Positions 29,121 to 38,548 are shown, counted from the first letter of the stretch. The stretch: 54,977 nucleotides of DNA from Prochlorococcus sp. AG-363-A16 (GCA_003280345.1 QCFB01000012.1:1-54977), one strand, 5' to 3'. The notes: a model not told the origin generated them from the letters alone. Numbers and translations are program-made.

Positions 29121-30314
29121 ATGGACTTTCAACAGGGTTTGATTACGACAATTCATGACTTTGGGATACCTAAAGACTCCTCAGAAGCGTTACGAATAGG
29201 TCTTAACAAACATCCGACAGCAATACTGATCCCGTGCCTATATGAAGAATTCAGTAGGCCAGCACTAAAGTTGATAAGACGTGTACTTGAAACATTAGAC
29301 GGTTTACAGCTTTTAGTGATTGCACTTTCGGCTTCATCAGCAGATGAAGTTTTAGAAGCAAAAGCATTTTTTGCAAATATGCCATTTGAAGTCCACATTC
29401 AATGGACTAATAGCCCCTCAGTACTAGAGCTTTTAAAAGGTAAGGACAATAGTAGTTTTAACCTTTCAGGAAAACCTGGTAAAGGTTGGGCAGTATGGCA
29501 AGGAATAGGTTTAGCAACATCAAAAGCAGAGGTTGTCGCTCTTTTTGATGCAGATATCCGGACATTTAGTCTTTCTTATCCGGCAAGAATGCTTCAACCA
29601 TTATTAGATCCATCATTTGACATTTCATATGTAAAAGCATTCTACAGTCGACTTTCTATAGAAAATAATGCACTACACGGTCGTGCAACGCGTTTATTTG
29701 TAGGGCCATTACTTACAAGTCTTGAACAACTATTAGGGAATGGCCCATTCCTAAATTATTTAAATGCATTTCGTTACCCATTGGCTGGTGAGTTCGCATT
29801 CAGAAAAGAACTAGCAATAAATCTAAGAATTCCTTGTGATTGGGGACTAGAGGTTGGATTATTGTCTGAGGTATATAAAAACATTTCAGTTAATCACATA
29901 GCCCAAGTTGATCTTGGAGTTTTCGACCATAAACATAAAATCATAGGCTCTTCACCAAATGAAGGTTTACAGAAAATGTGCCAAGAAGTACTTGCAAGTA
30001 TTTTACGTGGACTCATGGAAAACCAAGCGGAAACACTTAATGAAGAAAAACTCTCATCTCTCGAAGTTCATTATAGACGTATAGGTGAAGATAGAGTTAA
30101 GCAATTTGAATTAGACTCTTTGGTAAATCAAATTCCATATAATAGGAGAGAAGAAGAATTAGGAGTTGAGACCTTCTCAAAGTTGATCAAACCAGCTATC
30201 AGAAGATTTATGGAATCTCCAACAACAGAACTAATGCCTTGTTGGTCAACAGTTGATTCATGCAATAAAAGGTTACGTGGTGATCTTGCTATAGCAGGAA
30301 CAGTTCAGATATAA
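29121..30314 (+). CDS. gpgS: Glucosyl-3-phosphoglycerate synthase
   Basis: A GT81 (GT-A fold) transferase that makes glucosyl-3-phosphoglycerate from a nucleotide-glucose donor and 3-phosphoglycerate, the first step to glucosylglycerate, a compatible solute used at low nitrogen. The N-terminal part shows TAILIPCLYEEFSRPALKLI. The donor/metal motif is ALFDADIRTFS (DAD), followed by GKGWAVWQG and the acceptor region PLAGEFAFRKELA and CDWGLEVGLLSEV. It has 397 residues, normal for the family, and is divergent from the phosphorylase-gpgP-glyK operon. Confidence 0.9.
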   Translation: MDFQQGLITTIHDFGIPKDSSEALRIGLNKHPTAILIPCLYEEFSRPALKLIRRVLETLDGLQLLVIALSASSADEVLEAKAFFANMPFEVHIQWTNSPSVLELLKGKDNSSFNLSGKPGKGWAVWQGIGLATSKAEVVALFDADIRTFSLSYPARMLQPLLDPSFDISYVKAFYSRLSIENNALHGRATRLFVGPLLTSLEQLLGNGPFLNYLNAFRYPLAGEFAFRKELAINLRIPCDWGLEVGLLSEVYKNISVNHIAQVDLGVFDHKHKIIGSSPNEGLQKMCQEVLASILRGLMENQAETLNEEKLSSLEVHYRRIGEDRVKQFELDSLVNQIPYNRREEELGVETFSKLIKPAIRRFMESPTTELMPCWSTVDSCNKRLRGDLAIAGTVQI

Positions 30315-30443
30315 TTAACAATAAAAGTGCAAAAAAAACCATTACGGATAAAGTTATAAGTAAATATGCACAATAAATAATAAATATAGAGAAGCTAGGT
30401 TTAGAATTAAATAATTCTCTGTTATAATAAGAATCAATAGAAC

Positions 30444-30695
30444 ATGCTAACTATGTTTAAAAAGAACTTGTTTGGCGTTATCTACGTCTCAACATGGGTA
30501 ATTATATGGGGAACAATTGGATCAATAGTTGACAGGCCATTACTTGATAAAAACATTTATGTAGAGGGTTCAATTGGTCAGATAGCTACATTTGCAATAT
30601 CAGCATTAATCGTTTTTATAATAGCAAGGGTTTTATTTCCAAAACTACTTAACAATAGTTTTGTTATTGCAGCATTGGGTCTTGATGCTGAATAA
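30444..30695 (+). CDS. Small two-helix membrane protein
   Basis: An 83-residue protein with two membrane helices (about 9-28, FGVIYVSTWVIIWGTIGSIV, and 48-66) joined by a polar loop DRPLLDKNIYVEGSIGQ. A second ATG at codon 4 (30453) gives MFKKNLFGVI and is equally likely. It looks like a conserved cyanobacterial family but I cannot name it. It follows gpgS by 130 bases. Confidence 0.55.
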   Translation: MLTMFKKNLFGVIYVSTWVIIWGTIGSIVDRPLLDKNIYVEGSIGQIATFAISALIVFIIARVLFPKLLNNSFVIAALGLDAE

Positions 30696-30863
30696 CATTA
30701 AAATTCACCCAAAGATAATTGGTATGGTTTTTTGTTGTTGAATAAGCGCTTATAAGTTTAAATTTCAATTGTTAATTGAATCTAAAACAAGATGGCATGT
30801 AGAAAAAATACCAAGCATCAGAATGGATATAATGTAGAATAGGTAAAATATAATGAATTAATT

Positions 30864-31067
30864 ATGCCAACAGCCAGTGAGAAACGAGAGATGGTTAAAG
30901 AACATCTAAAAAAATTGCGTAAAGACCTAAGAACAATGCATGCAGGTGTAACAGAAGAGCAAACATTGCCTGATCCAGGAGAGGTCAAAACAGTGATGGG
31001 GCAAATGGAAGATCTACTCAAAGTAGTCGAAGCAAAAAATACTCGCAAACCAAGCAAGTCAAGTTAA
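30864..31067 (+). CDS. Small charged hypothetical protein
   Basis: A 67-residue soluble protein. Residues 1-30 form a strongly basic helix (SEKREMVKEHLKKLRKDLR) and the rest contains LPDPGEVKTVMGQMEDLLKVVEA, with a Ser/Lys-rich end. No motif with known activity is seen. The following gene starts 12 bases downstream, so the two are probably co-transcribed. Confidence 0.55.
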   Translation: MPTASEKREMVKEHLKKLRKDLRTMHAGVTEEQTLPDPGEVKTVMGQMEDLLKVVEAKNTRKPSKSS

Positions 31068-31079
31068 ACCAAAAATCAC

Positions 31080-31283
31080 ATGGATAATATAAAAAAAATA
31101 GAATTTTTCAATGAAAATCTAGAAGATGTAATTAGATCAACTGAATACGGAGATATAAAATTCTTAGAAGAATCTCTAAGAGACAAGAGAGTCTATGAAT
31201 TGTTAAAGGAATGGCCAGATGAAATAAAAATCTTAATTGTAGATTCTTTTTTTGCCCAATGTAGAAATACTAAGGTAAATTGA
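31080..31283 (+). CDS. Small acidic hypothetical protein
   Basis: A 67-residue acidic protein (FFNENLEDVIRSTEYGDIKF and LLKEWPDEIKILIVDSFFAQ) with two or three predicted helices. It starts 12 bases after the preceding small charged gene. The opposite charge of the two products is notable, but no interaction is shown. Family not recognised. Confidence 0.45.
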   Translation: MDNIKKIEFFNENLEDVIRSTEYGDIKFLEESLRDKRVYELLKEWPDEIKILIVDSFFAQCRNTKVN

Positions 31284-31398
31284 ATCAAATATATTAGCTT
31301 TGGAAATTAGATTATAGAATAAATCATAGTTGCGCAGTAAAGAAAAAGCAAAGAAATGTGATTAAATAATATTATAGTAATAAATATCTAAATGTAAC

Positions 31399-32766
31399 TT
31401 ATTTCTTTGGAGTGCATATATTATAATAATCATCATTAATCCTACATTCTAAATCTCTATTGAGAGGTAACTTAAGAGACTGAAGGCGTTGGAAAGAATT
31501 TCTATATTTAAGGTTTGATATAGGTAAGATAATATAGTCATAGTTAAGTAATTCCAATTGATTTTTATTACCTATAGTATGAATGAGGTTTCTAGTAGAA
31601 AAGTGTGGTGCAATATCGTTAGTTGTAAGAATAGAACTGTTATAAGGTATTTTAGACTTAATACTAAGCAAAGCAATCGATTCTGAAAATCTTGGGAAAT
31701 ACCTACTATTGAAATAGCCAATTCTAGAGTATCCAACGAAGCAAGAAACAGTTAAAATAATACTAATAAGAAATAAAGACTTTTTAAACTGTAAATTCTT
31801 AATTTCGACATTATTAATTGAGTCTAAAGAGGCCACAATAAGAAAAGGCAAAATTGCTATAGAATAGGGAGAATTAAACTCACGTTGCATGCCCCAAGAC
31901 GAAATAATATTAGTAATATAAATTGGGGAAGCAGATAATAGAAAAGGAATAGAAGACCTTGAAAAGAATACGATAAAAGGCAATAATAATCCCAAAGTAT
32001 ACAAAAAGATAGATTCTGGACTAGCTTCAGCAAAAACTAGCCAAGGTTTTGAAATTAAATTAATTAATATCTGAGAAAATGAATTTCCTAAATAACCTAA
32101 ACGTATTAGGAGGTAGTCTCCACCTTCGAAAGAAAATCTACTAGAGAGTAACCACCAAATAATAGATATTATAAAAGTAATTAATGATCGTATTCTATTC
32201 CCTTTCAATAAATTAAAAATAGAAAGGCCTAAAGTAAACAATACTAATGACTTTTTAGCTGATAAAATAATAAACAGAAAAATATAATAACAAACATTAT
32301 TAGATTTAGTTGAAATAATTAATGATAAAATCATAAAAGGAAAAACTATAACCTCTGGATGAAAGTCTGAAAGGTTAACTAGAAAAATAACAGGGGATAA
32401 AAATATTACTAATAAAAGGGCATTAAAAGGTTTACTCTTATTCTTATCAAAAGAATAAGAGCTTATAAAAGTAATAGGTGAAACACCTAAAGCTAATGAT
32501 TGTAAAAACAATAGAGTATATGTTGAGGGAACTATTTTATATATTAAAGACAAAGGTATAAGTATAAGTGAAAAATGATCTTGTAAAGGAGATATTCCGC
32601 GAAGACTACTAACACCATTTATATAACCATTGGATATGAGCCAAGTAAACTGTTCAAATATTCCAAGGTCGAAAGCAGATGTACCTAATAAGAAATGCTT
32701 GGATGAAGAAAGTAAGAAAAGAATTAATGTGAAAATTATGGATATTAATATTATTACTCTTTTCAT
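31399..32766 (-). CDS. DUF2079 polytopic membrane protein
   Basis: A 455-residue membrane protein with about ten helices. The N-terminal loop after helix 1 reads FLLGTSAFDLGIFEQFTW, and further on there is SPLQDHFSLILIPLSLIY and FLVNLSDFHPEVIVFP. These are DUF2079 hallmarks: a GT-C-like fold with acidic residues in extracytoplasmic loops. Such proteins are suspected glycosyltransferases that use lipid-linked sugars. It stands alone, is divergent from nothing obvious, and its substrate is unknown. Confidence 0.7.
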   Translation of the reverse strand: MKRVIILISIIFTLILFLLSSSKHFLLGTSAFDLGIFEQFTWLISNGYINGVSSLRGISPLQDHFSLILIPLSLIYKIVPSTYTLLFLQSLALGVSPITFISSYSFDKNKSKPFNALLLVIFLSPVIFLVNLSDFHPEVIVFPFMILSLIISTKSNNVCYYIFLFIILSAKKSLVLFTLGLSIFNLLKGNRIRSLITFIISIIWWLLSSRFSFEGGDYLLIRLGYLGNSFSQILINLISKPWLVFAEASPESIFLYTLGLLLPFIVFFSRSSIPFLLSASPIYITNIISSWGMQREFNSPYSIAILPFLIVASLDSINNVEIKNLQFKKSLFLISIILTVSCFVGYSRIGYFNSRYFPRFSESIALLSIKSKIPYNSSILTTNDIAPHFSTRNLIHTIGNKNQLELLNYDYIILPISNLKYRNSFQRLQSLKLPLNRDLECRINDDYYNICTPKK

Positions 32767-32859
32767 AATGAATATATGAAAATTAGTTTCTTTAAATAAT
32801 ATCCTATTAATAAATTATTATCAAAAAGATGTTGTTCTTGTAAAAAGTGGAAATAATTA

Positions 32860-33102
32860 TCAATCTATCCTTAGATATTTAAGAAGATGTTCAGTACTAC
32901 AGCTATCAGGGATTACAACGTCATGCGAGAATTGGGAAGATTCAGTCAGGCCAATTACTGAGTCTTCTAGTATAGAACTAAAAAGTTCATCTAAGCTCAC
33001 ATTCATCTCAGAAGCCATCTCAAAAAGGAGATCTGCTGACTGCGTTCCGAGAGAAACAAGAACGGGCAACAATACCCGTCCTGCGGGATCTGTGTACTTC
33101 AT
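32860..33102 (-). CDS. 80-residue conserved hypothetical protein
   Basis: An acidic soluble protein starting MKYTDPAGRVLLPVLVSLGT and continuing DLLFEMASEMNVSLDELFSS. The central helix pattern looks like a small helical domain, and the end contains one pair of cysteine-adjacent polar residues (PDSCSTEH). GC content is higher than that of the surrounding spacers, which supports real coding. No activity can be inferred. Confidence 0.55.
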   Translation of the reverse strand: MKYTDPAGRVLLPVLVSLGTQSADLLFEMASEMNVSLDELFSSILEDSVIGLTESSQFSHDVVIPDSCSTEHLLKYLRID

Positions 33103-33345
33103 AAAGAAAATATTAAGACATAAAGCGTTATTTGGCTACTTTGCTCAAAAACGAAGTCCTACAAAGGAATCTTATGATGTAGAAAAGGAATGGACTAGCC
33201 GAAAATAGAGGAAATCAAAAAAAACACCAAGATCCGTTTCACCCCCAGCGATTAAGGATTCAGAAAAGTAATATGCACAAGTTCATCTAAGCAAAAAAAG
33301 AAGATATGCGTACATATACTTATGTATGAGCCTTGTTGGAGCAAG

Positions 33346-33714
33346 CTAAATATTTTTTGTCAAGCAATCAGACATATTCATCCATTTATTTAGGTCATCC
33401 TCTAAAACTTGGGTATTCTTTTCAGGTTCTGAATTCTGAGTGGCTTTAATTAACGATTCATAAGCTGATACACCATATTTACTTGCAATACGTAGATCAA
33501 TACAAGCTTTATAAGAATTACCTTTATTAGTTTCTTCAAGGGCCTTTTCGCGGTATTGCTCAGCTAAAGCACTATTGCGCCGCCAATCGAGCATAAGTTC
33601 CGTAAAATTTGGTTCAATTTCACCTGAAACACAATTTGGTAAAAACAAAAACGTACAGCATAGAAAAGCCAATAGTTTTAATGAGAAGAGTTTTTGGAAT
33701 GTTCTATAAAACAT
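33346..33714 (-). CDS. Secreted hypothetical protein
   Basis: A 122-residue protein with a signal peptide (about residues 10-30, LKLLAFLCCTFLFLPNCVSG). The cysteine in LPNC is near a lipobox position, but the residue at -1 (Asn) is atypical, so lipid attachment is doubtful. The mature part is helical and polar (WRRNSALAEQYREKALEET) with a late cysteine pair (C97-like and DCLTKNI). Probably periplasmic; function unknown. Confidence 0.55.
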   Translation of the reverse strand: MFYRTFQKLFSLKLLAFLCCTFLFLPNCVSGEIEPNFTELMLDWRRNSALAEQYREKALEETNKGNSYKACIDLRIASKYGVSAYESLIKATQNSEPEKNTQVLEDDLNKWMNMSDCLTKNI

Positions 33715-33889
33715 TAATAATAAATTTAATTGTTGAATCCAATAAAAGTCTTACTGACACTTTAATTTAGCATAACAATAATTAATTATGGCAAAATCAT
33801 TGAGATAGATGATCTCACTAGATATAAAGGATTTATTTAAGCTTAGAAATTACTAAAGATTTTAGAATAATTGAAACTAAAGAATTATT

Positions 33890-34654
33890 TTAATTGTCAA
33901 TTAATTCCTTAAAAATATCTAAAAGTTGATAATAATTATTGAAGGTATAATCTGGCTTTTCTAAATTAGTTCCCTTTTTCACATTAGAGTGGATCTTTTG
34001 AAAAGTAATTGCCCCTATAGAGCTAGCTCCATAAATATCAGAAAAAGGATCATCACCTACCATCCAAAAATCAGGTCTATCACTAATTCCTAGTTTAGAA
34101 AAAACTAACTCAAAATTACGAATATCTGGCTTGTCGGATCCAACCTCTTCTGAAGTAACAACAGCATCAAAAGTATCTTCTAAACCAAAATAGGTAAGTT
34201 TTCGCATTTGGATATGAGAAGTTAGGTCAGTTACAATTGCGATTGGAACATTAATTGACTTTAAATACATTAAAGTATCAACTACACCAGGAAATAATGG
34301 GGCATTGGCTAAAAAAGTACGCCAAAATGTTTGTTCTAAATCAAGAGAAAGTAAAAGTTGTGCCTTAAGTCCTAAAAGTTCAATCATTCTTTGAAAATAC
34401 AATAATCTACTATGCCCACTAGCTGTGTTTGCCAAATTCTGTTTAACATCTATTTTAGCTTGATTATAAAATCTATAAAAAGTGATTTTATCAATTCCTA
34501 AAAGATTTTTTATTTTTAAACATACAGCAGATTCTGCTGCTTTGTTGGCAGGTGAATATTCATAAAGGGTATTATCTGTATCAAATAATATTGCTTCTGG
34601 CCTTTTTAGAGAATTTGAAGGTAATGAATTGTTCATCAGATAATTACTGAACAA
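33890..34654 (-). CDS. HAD-superfamily hydrolase (subfamily IA)
   Basis: A 254-residue phosphatase-like protein with catalytic D25 and D27 in LFDTDNTLYEYS, motif II in AIVTDLTSHIQMRK, motif III lysine in SDKPDIRNFELV and motif IV in MVGDDPFSDIYGA. It has the helical cap of subfamily IA. The start may be ATG 34654 or the internal ATG 34636 (MNNSLPS). It overlaps the end of the GT-C/kinase-like gene by 11 bases and is the last of seven tightly packed genes, so it probably removes a phosphate in that glycan or polyol pathway. Confidence 0.78.
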   Translation of the reverse strand: MFSNYLMNNSLPSNSLKRPEAILFDTDNTLYEYSPANKAAESAVCLKIKNLLGIDKITFYRFYNQAKIDVKQNLANTASGHSRLLYFQRMIELLGLKAQLLLSLDLEQTFWRTFLANAPLFPGVVDTLMYLKSINVPIAIVTDLTSHIQMRKLTYFGLEDTFDAVVTSEEVGSDKPDIRNFELVFSKLGISDRPDFWMVGDDPFSDIYGASSIGAITFQKIHSNVKKGTNLEKPDYTFNNYYQLLDIFKELIDN

Positions 34655-36734
34655 ATTTTAAGTTAGTACTATAAGAAGTTGTAGCTAATTGTTCTGATAT
34701 AAAAGAAATTATAAGTATTTGCATAATACCTATATAACCTGAACTCCATCCAGATTCGTATAAGGAAAAATCATCAATCTGAGGAATAATAGAACGTGCA
34801 ATCTGTGATATATCATCTCTAGAAGGTTCACCCTCAAAAATCATTTTTACCCATTGTTTATCTGGTGTTAATTCCGTATCTACCTTTAGAGCACATATTG
34901 ATATTGAAAGCCTTAGCAGTTGGTCATGTATAAAGCCTAATGGTAGATATGTTATAAAGCGATATTTATCTATGCTTACTGAAGAAAGAGAGTTTGAATT
35001 TAAAGAATTTACAGGTGTCAAGAAACAATTAATGTTAAACTTATGAAGATCTGATGGAGTTTGCTCAAAATCATCTCTTGTTGTAATCATATTTAGATTA
35101 AGTTTAAGATTTAACATTTTTTTTAAGTTGGATGGAAGCATATTAATATCATCATTGAGAATTAGAAAATCTGTTTTTGTGTTATTTACAGAGTTAATTA
35201 GTGATCTAAGACCTCGTGAAAAATGATTAGAATATACAGGATTGACAGAATGAGGTGTGTTGAGATAATTATAAGATAATTCAGTTAAAGAGGCAGATGT
35301 AGATTTATCAAGTATATTTTCACTAGGTTTATTGATATTTTTAAGGGGATTCATATGTGAATCTATAAATGTACTTGATTTGATTATTGTTGTAAACTTC
35401 TGACCAAATAGATTTTTTGTACAACGAGATAATGAAGGTATGACAAAAAATGCATTGCCAGATAAAGATATGATAAATGAATCATTAGTAATTTTATAGA
35501 AGCTATTGCGTCTAAGACCGTAGGAATACATACGAACTGCTAACAAAATCGCTAAAGCTTGTTGGGAGGTAAAAAGAACATTCGTATAGAATTGATTAAT
35601 AAGTAAAGGTGTATTTGAAATATAACTATTATCATTAACGAATGGCATTGATAGAATGATGTTTGAATTAGAAGTATTTATTGAATTTAATAAAGCAACA
35701 ATATTAAACAATAAACCGATGGTTAAAATATCTCTCTTAGATCGGACTTGATAATAAACTAAAAAGGGGATTAACCAAACAAACCATCCAGGTGCAGGTG
35801 GAATAAAAATAATTAGTGAAAAGAAGCCTAATCCAGTTGCTATTAAGAATAAATCCTGAGTAATGCGTCTAAGACGCCAAACTAGATATAATGTTAATAA
35901 ATAAACAATGGGGACAACATATACACGAAGTGTTGCTCCGTAAGCTATAAAAACAGAGTATAATCTATTAACTTCTTTTGTAAAGAACACCATTTCTTGA
36001 TATCCATTAGAAAATATAAAGGGAAATACGAACAATAAAAGTCCTATAAATGTAAATAAAGTAAATTTTAAAAGTTCAATATCTAAACCTTTTCTCCTAT
36101 GAATAAATATAATAATAAGAGGTACAGCTATAAGCATACTAAATTTACTTGAGACTGCTAGTGCTATTAATATCCCAGCTGAACGATACCTATTCCAGCC
36201 AACCATACATATACAACTTAAAAGAAGCATAACTGGAACGACATCAATCTGCCCATGTACATAAGTAATAAAGATTACGAGAGGTGAACACCAATAAGTA
36301 AAAAGTAATATTTTATGAGAATAATTTTTTAAAATTAGAGCTAAAAAAATAAGAATAGAATAATCAAATACTAGCGATGTAAGTCTGAAAGATAAAGGAG
36401 TAATTAAGTTAGTAGAAAATAATTTATCTAGGTTAATTCCAATTAATGTAAGTGGAGAATATGCTGCTAGCATTGATAATCCATATGGAAATGAATTGAT
36501 TTGATTATTATTTTCAATAAAACTAGACCAAGGGTCTATGGTAATAGAGGTTAAAGAATTGAAAACAAATGGAAGGAACCAACTTGTATGTATGTAGGGA
36601 GTTATTGATATAATGAGTAATAATTTAATTGCTAGTCCAATAATAAATAAGGGTTGCTTATGTAGTAAATAAATTTGACGCTGTTCTTCAATACCGTAAG
36701 GAGTAAATGCTTTTCTTGAAAGTTTGTTAAGCAT
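34644..36734 (-). CDS. GT-C-like membrane glycosyltransferase fused to a degenerate uridine-kinase-like domain
   Basis: A 696-residue two-part protein. Residues 1-405 carry about ten membrane helices with IDPWSSFIENN in the first large loop and HGQIDVVPVML near residue 160, as in mannosyltransferase-type GT-C enzymes. Residues 415-696 are soluble. Their layout recalls a uridine-kinase/phosphoribulokinase domain, including FEGEPSRDDISQIA and an end like GIMQILIISFISEQL. The P-loop position (SLSGNAFFVIPS, about 423-434) has lost the glycines and the lysine, so this part should not bind ATP in the standard way. The kinase resemblance is from memory of related proteins and needs a profile search. 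Confidence 0.65.
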   Translation of the reverse strand: MLNKLSRKAFTPYGIEEQRQIYLLHKQPLFIIGLAIKLLLIISITPYIHTSWFLPFVFNSLTSITIDPWSSFIENNNQINSFPYGLSMLAAYSPLTLIGINLDKLFSTNLITPLSFRLTSLVFDYSILIFLALILKNYSHKILLFTYWCSPLVIFITYVHGQIDVVPVMLLLSCICMVGWNRYRSAGILIALAVSSKFSMLIAVPLIIIFIHRRKGLDIELLKFTLFTFIGLLLFVFPFIFSNGYQEMVFFTKEVNRLYSVFIAYGATLRVYVVPIVYLLTLYLVWRLRRITQDLFLIATGLGFFSLIIFIPPAPGWFVWLIPFLVYYQVRSKRDILTIGLLFNIVALLNSINTSNSNIILSMPFVNDNSYISNTPLLINQFYTNVLFTSQQALAILLAVRMYSYGLRRNSFYKITNDSFIISLSGNAFFVIPSLSRCTKNLFGQKFTTIIKSSTFIDSHMNPLKNINKPSENILDKSTSASLTELSYNYLNTPHSVNPVYSNHFSRGLRSLINSVNNTKTDFLILNDDINMLPSNLKKMLNLKLNLNMITTRDDFEQTPSDLHKFNINCFLTPVNSLNSNSLSSVSIDKYRFITYLPLGFIHDQLLRLSISICALKVDTELTPDKQWVKMIFEGEPSRDDISQIARSIIPQIDDFSLYESGWSSGYIGIMQILIISFISEQLATTSYSTNLKFVQ

Positions 36735-36739
36735 TTGAA

Positions 36740-37339
36740 TTAAGAGGGTATGAAATCAGACCACAAAGAAGGGTATTTAGTACATACTGCTTCAAAAAGC
36801 ATACTATTTTGAATAAGCGTGTCTTGCATCCTTGAAACAGTATCAATTGCGAATCCTTGTAATTCTGGTGAAACTAAGCATAGCTTAAAACCTGATTCCT
36901 TTAAAAGCATGTATTCACTGATGGTCAACTTAAGTCCATTAAAAACATCTATCCAAACCCAATCTACTAAACCCTTTAAAGCTAAAGCTGTACTAACAGA
37001 TTCATATTCAGAGACTCTTGCTGCACATCTAGATTCACCACATTTTGATGTTTTAAGCAAAAATGGAAATGATTGGTCTAAAAAGAAAAAATCATTAATT
37101 TTAAAATCACTCATTAATCCAATTAATTTAGATTCTAAACCTTCTTCCTTAACATTAAGGATCAAGAACTTATGATTATAATATTTAAGTAAATCCTCGA
37201 TTGGTAATCCTGGAGAAAAAGGATCATGATGAATGATTAAATCCCCATTATTTGATCTTATATCAATTTCTATCCCAAAATGATTTGGTGTTTCGTTTAC
37301 TAATTCAGGAGTATTCCTCCTGTGATGTATTATTAACAT
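36740..37339 (-). CDS. Glycerophosphodiester phosphodiesterase-like protein
   Basis: A 199-residue protein with the GDPD-domain signature compressed at the N-terminus: H6-R7 in IIHHRRN, E24-x-D26 in GIEIDIR and H38-D39 in LIIHHDPF. These are the metal and catalytic residues of the family. It lacks a signal peptide, so it acts in the cytoplasm. It is shorter than typical GDPD enzymes (about 240-250 residues), missing part of the barrel insert. It may cleave or recognise a glycerophospho- or polyol-phosphodiester made in this operon. It is 5 bases upstream of the GT-C fusion gene. Confidence 0.68.
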   Translation of the reverse strand: MLIIHHRRNTPELVNETPNHFGIEIDIRSNNGDLIIHHDPFSPGLPIEDLLKYYNHKFLILNVKEEGLESKLIGLMSDFKINDFFFLDQSFPFLLKTSKCGESRCAARVSEYESVSTALALKGLVDWVWIDVFNGLKLTISEYMLLKESGFKLCLVSPELQGFAIDTVSRMQDTLIQNSMLFEAVCTKYPSLWSDFIPS

Positions 37340-37362
37340 TCAATTAATATTCTAAGCTAATT

Positions 37363-38115
37363 CTAGCGCGAATTTCCCAATTTAGAACCTGAAAAAAATC
37401 TAAGTTTTATTGAGTACATAATAGTACGAATAATAAATTTAATTTTAGAATTAATATTCAAATTCCAACTTGATGTTCCATAAATTCTATCTGAAAAAAG
37501 CACATTAAACCTTTCTATCCTAAATTGCCGCAATATCGCTTGAATATAGATATAAAGGTCTAATGAAAAATCTTTAGGTGGATTTATATTAGAGTCTAGT
37601 AAATTCCTATTAAAAATAGTTGGTTGAGCATTTATCTCATATAATGGCAACATAAACAGTATTGATTCAAAAATAGACATTCCATCAGAAAAAAATTGGT
37701 CCGCTAAGCTACGCCCAACTCTCTTTCCCTTAATGAAAAGATTAACACTACGTGAGGCCTTTATTATTTGTAGTGCTTTTAAAATATCATTTGGATCTGT
37801 TTGAAGATCAGCATGAGTCCAGCCTATAAACCTAGATTTTGCATAGTTCAAACCATAAAGAATTCCATTTCCATAACCAAGATTAGATAATAATTTTACG
37901 GAAGTTGCAAATGAATATTTTGGTAAACATTCATTCAAAACATCTTGTGAATGATCGAGAGAACCATTGTTAACTAAAATAAGTTGAATTTCACAAGAAT
38001 TATGAGCTTTTTTATAGTTCATGATTGAAGAGTTAAAACGTTCTAAAAGAATTGGTATATTGGCTTCTTCGTTAAAACATGGAATTACAATTGTCAGTAA
38101 TGGTAGATTATTCAT
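37363..38115 (-). CDS. GT2 family glycosyltransferase (polyprenyl-phosphate sugar synthase-like)
   Basis: A 250-residue GT-A enzyme. The N-terminus shows TIVIPCFNEEANIPILLERF, the donor-binding strand LILVNNGSLDHS (the usual DDGSxD is altered to NNGSLD), and the acidic motif WTHADLQTDPND. Without C-terminal membrane helices it resembles DPM1/ArnC-type enzymes that load a sugar onto a polyprenyl phosphate. The adjacent GtrA gene (31 bases upstream) and the GT-C gene downstream would then flip and transfer that sugar. Confidence 0.8.
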   Translation of the reverse strand: MNNLPLLTIVIPCFNEEANIPILLERFNSSIMNYKKAHNSCEIQLILVNNGSLDHSQDVLNECLPKYSFATSVKLLSNLGYGNGILYGLNYAKSRFIGWTHADLQTDPNDILKALQIIKASRSVNLFIKGKRVGRSLADQFFSDGMSIFESILFMLPLYEINAQPTIFNRNLLDSNINPPKDFSLDLYIYIQAILRQFRIERFNVLFSDRIYGTSSWNLNINSKIKFIIRTIMYSIKLRFFSGSKLGNSR

Positions 38116-38146
38116 TTTGATTGGGGTTGGAATTTAGATTTAGACA

Positions 38147-38548
38147 CTACTTTCTGAAAACTAACATTTTCATTCCAATATAATTATATGAAGCTGAAAT
38201 AGAAGTTGACAATAAAAATGAAATATAAATTGCTAGTGAATGTATTGGATTGACAAGAAAAAAGATGAAGTTATTGGATAACACATTTAAACCTAAACCA
38301 GAAAGATAGACGAAAATAAAAGTTATGATTTGCATTGAGTTAATAGTTTTAATATTAAATGTCCATTTTCTGTTGAATTGATATGAAAAAAAGGCTCCTG
38401 AAATAAACCCTATAGATTTTGCAAATGAAATATTATAATTTAAAGTAAGAAGTATATAGTATACTATGAAATCAATTAAGACAGATACAATTCCGACAAT
38501 TATAAAGCGATTTATTTTACTCTTTTTAAAGTGACTAATTATGTTCAT
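38147..38548 (-). CDS. GtrA family membrane protein
   Basis: A 133-residue protein with four membrane helices and the GtrA motif around FISGAFFSYQFNRKWTF after helix 2. GtrA proteins are thought to flip polyprenyl-phosphate-linked sugars across the cytoplasmic membrane. It sits directly before a GT2 gene of the polyprenyl-sugar type, the classical pairing. Start ATG 38548. Confidence 0.82.
   Translation of the reverse strand: MNIISHFKKSKINRFIIVGIVSVLIDFIVYYILLTLNYNISFAKSIGFISGAFFSYQFNRKWTFNIKTINSMQIITFIFVYLSGLGLNVLSNNFIFFLVNPIHSLAIYISFLLSTSISASYNYIGMKMLVFRK

Noticed and set aside
33092-33208. A 38-codon GTG-started plus-strand frame in the spacer upstream of the 80-residue minus-strand gene
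   Set aside because: It overlaps the start of the opposite gene, needs GTG and has no ribosome site; conservation would be required to accept it.
36819-37175. A 118-codon plus-strand frame inside the GDPD-like gene
   Set aside because: Antisense to the frame carrying the H-R, E-x-D and H-D motifs and lying in register with a tight operon.
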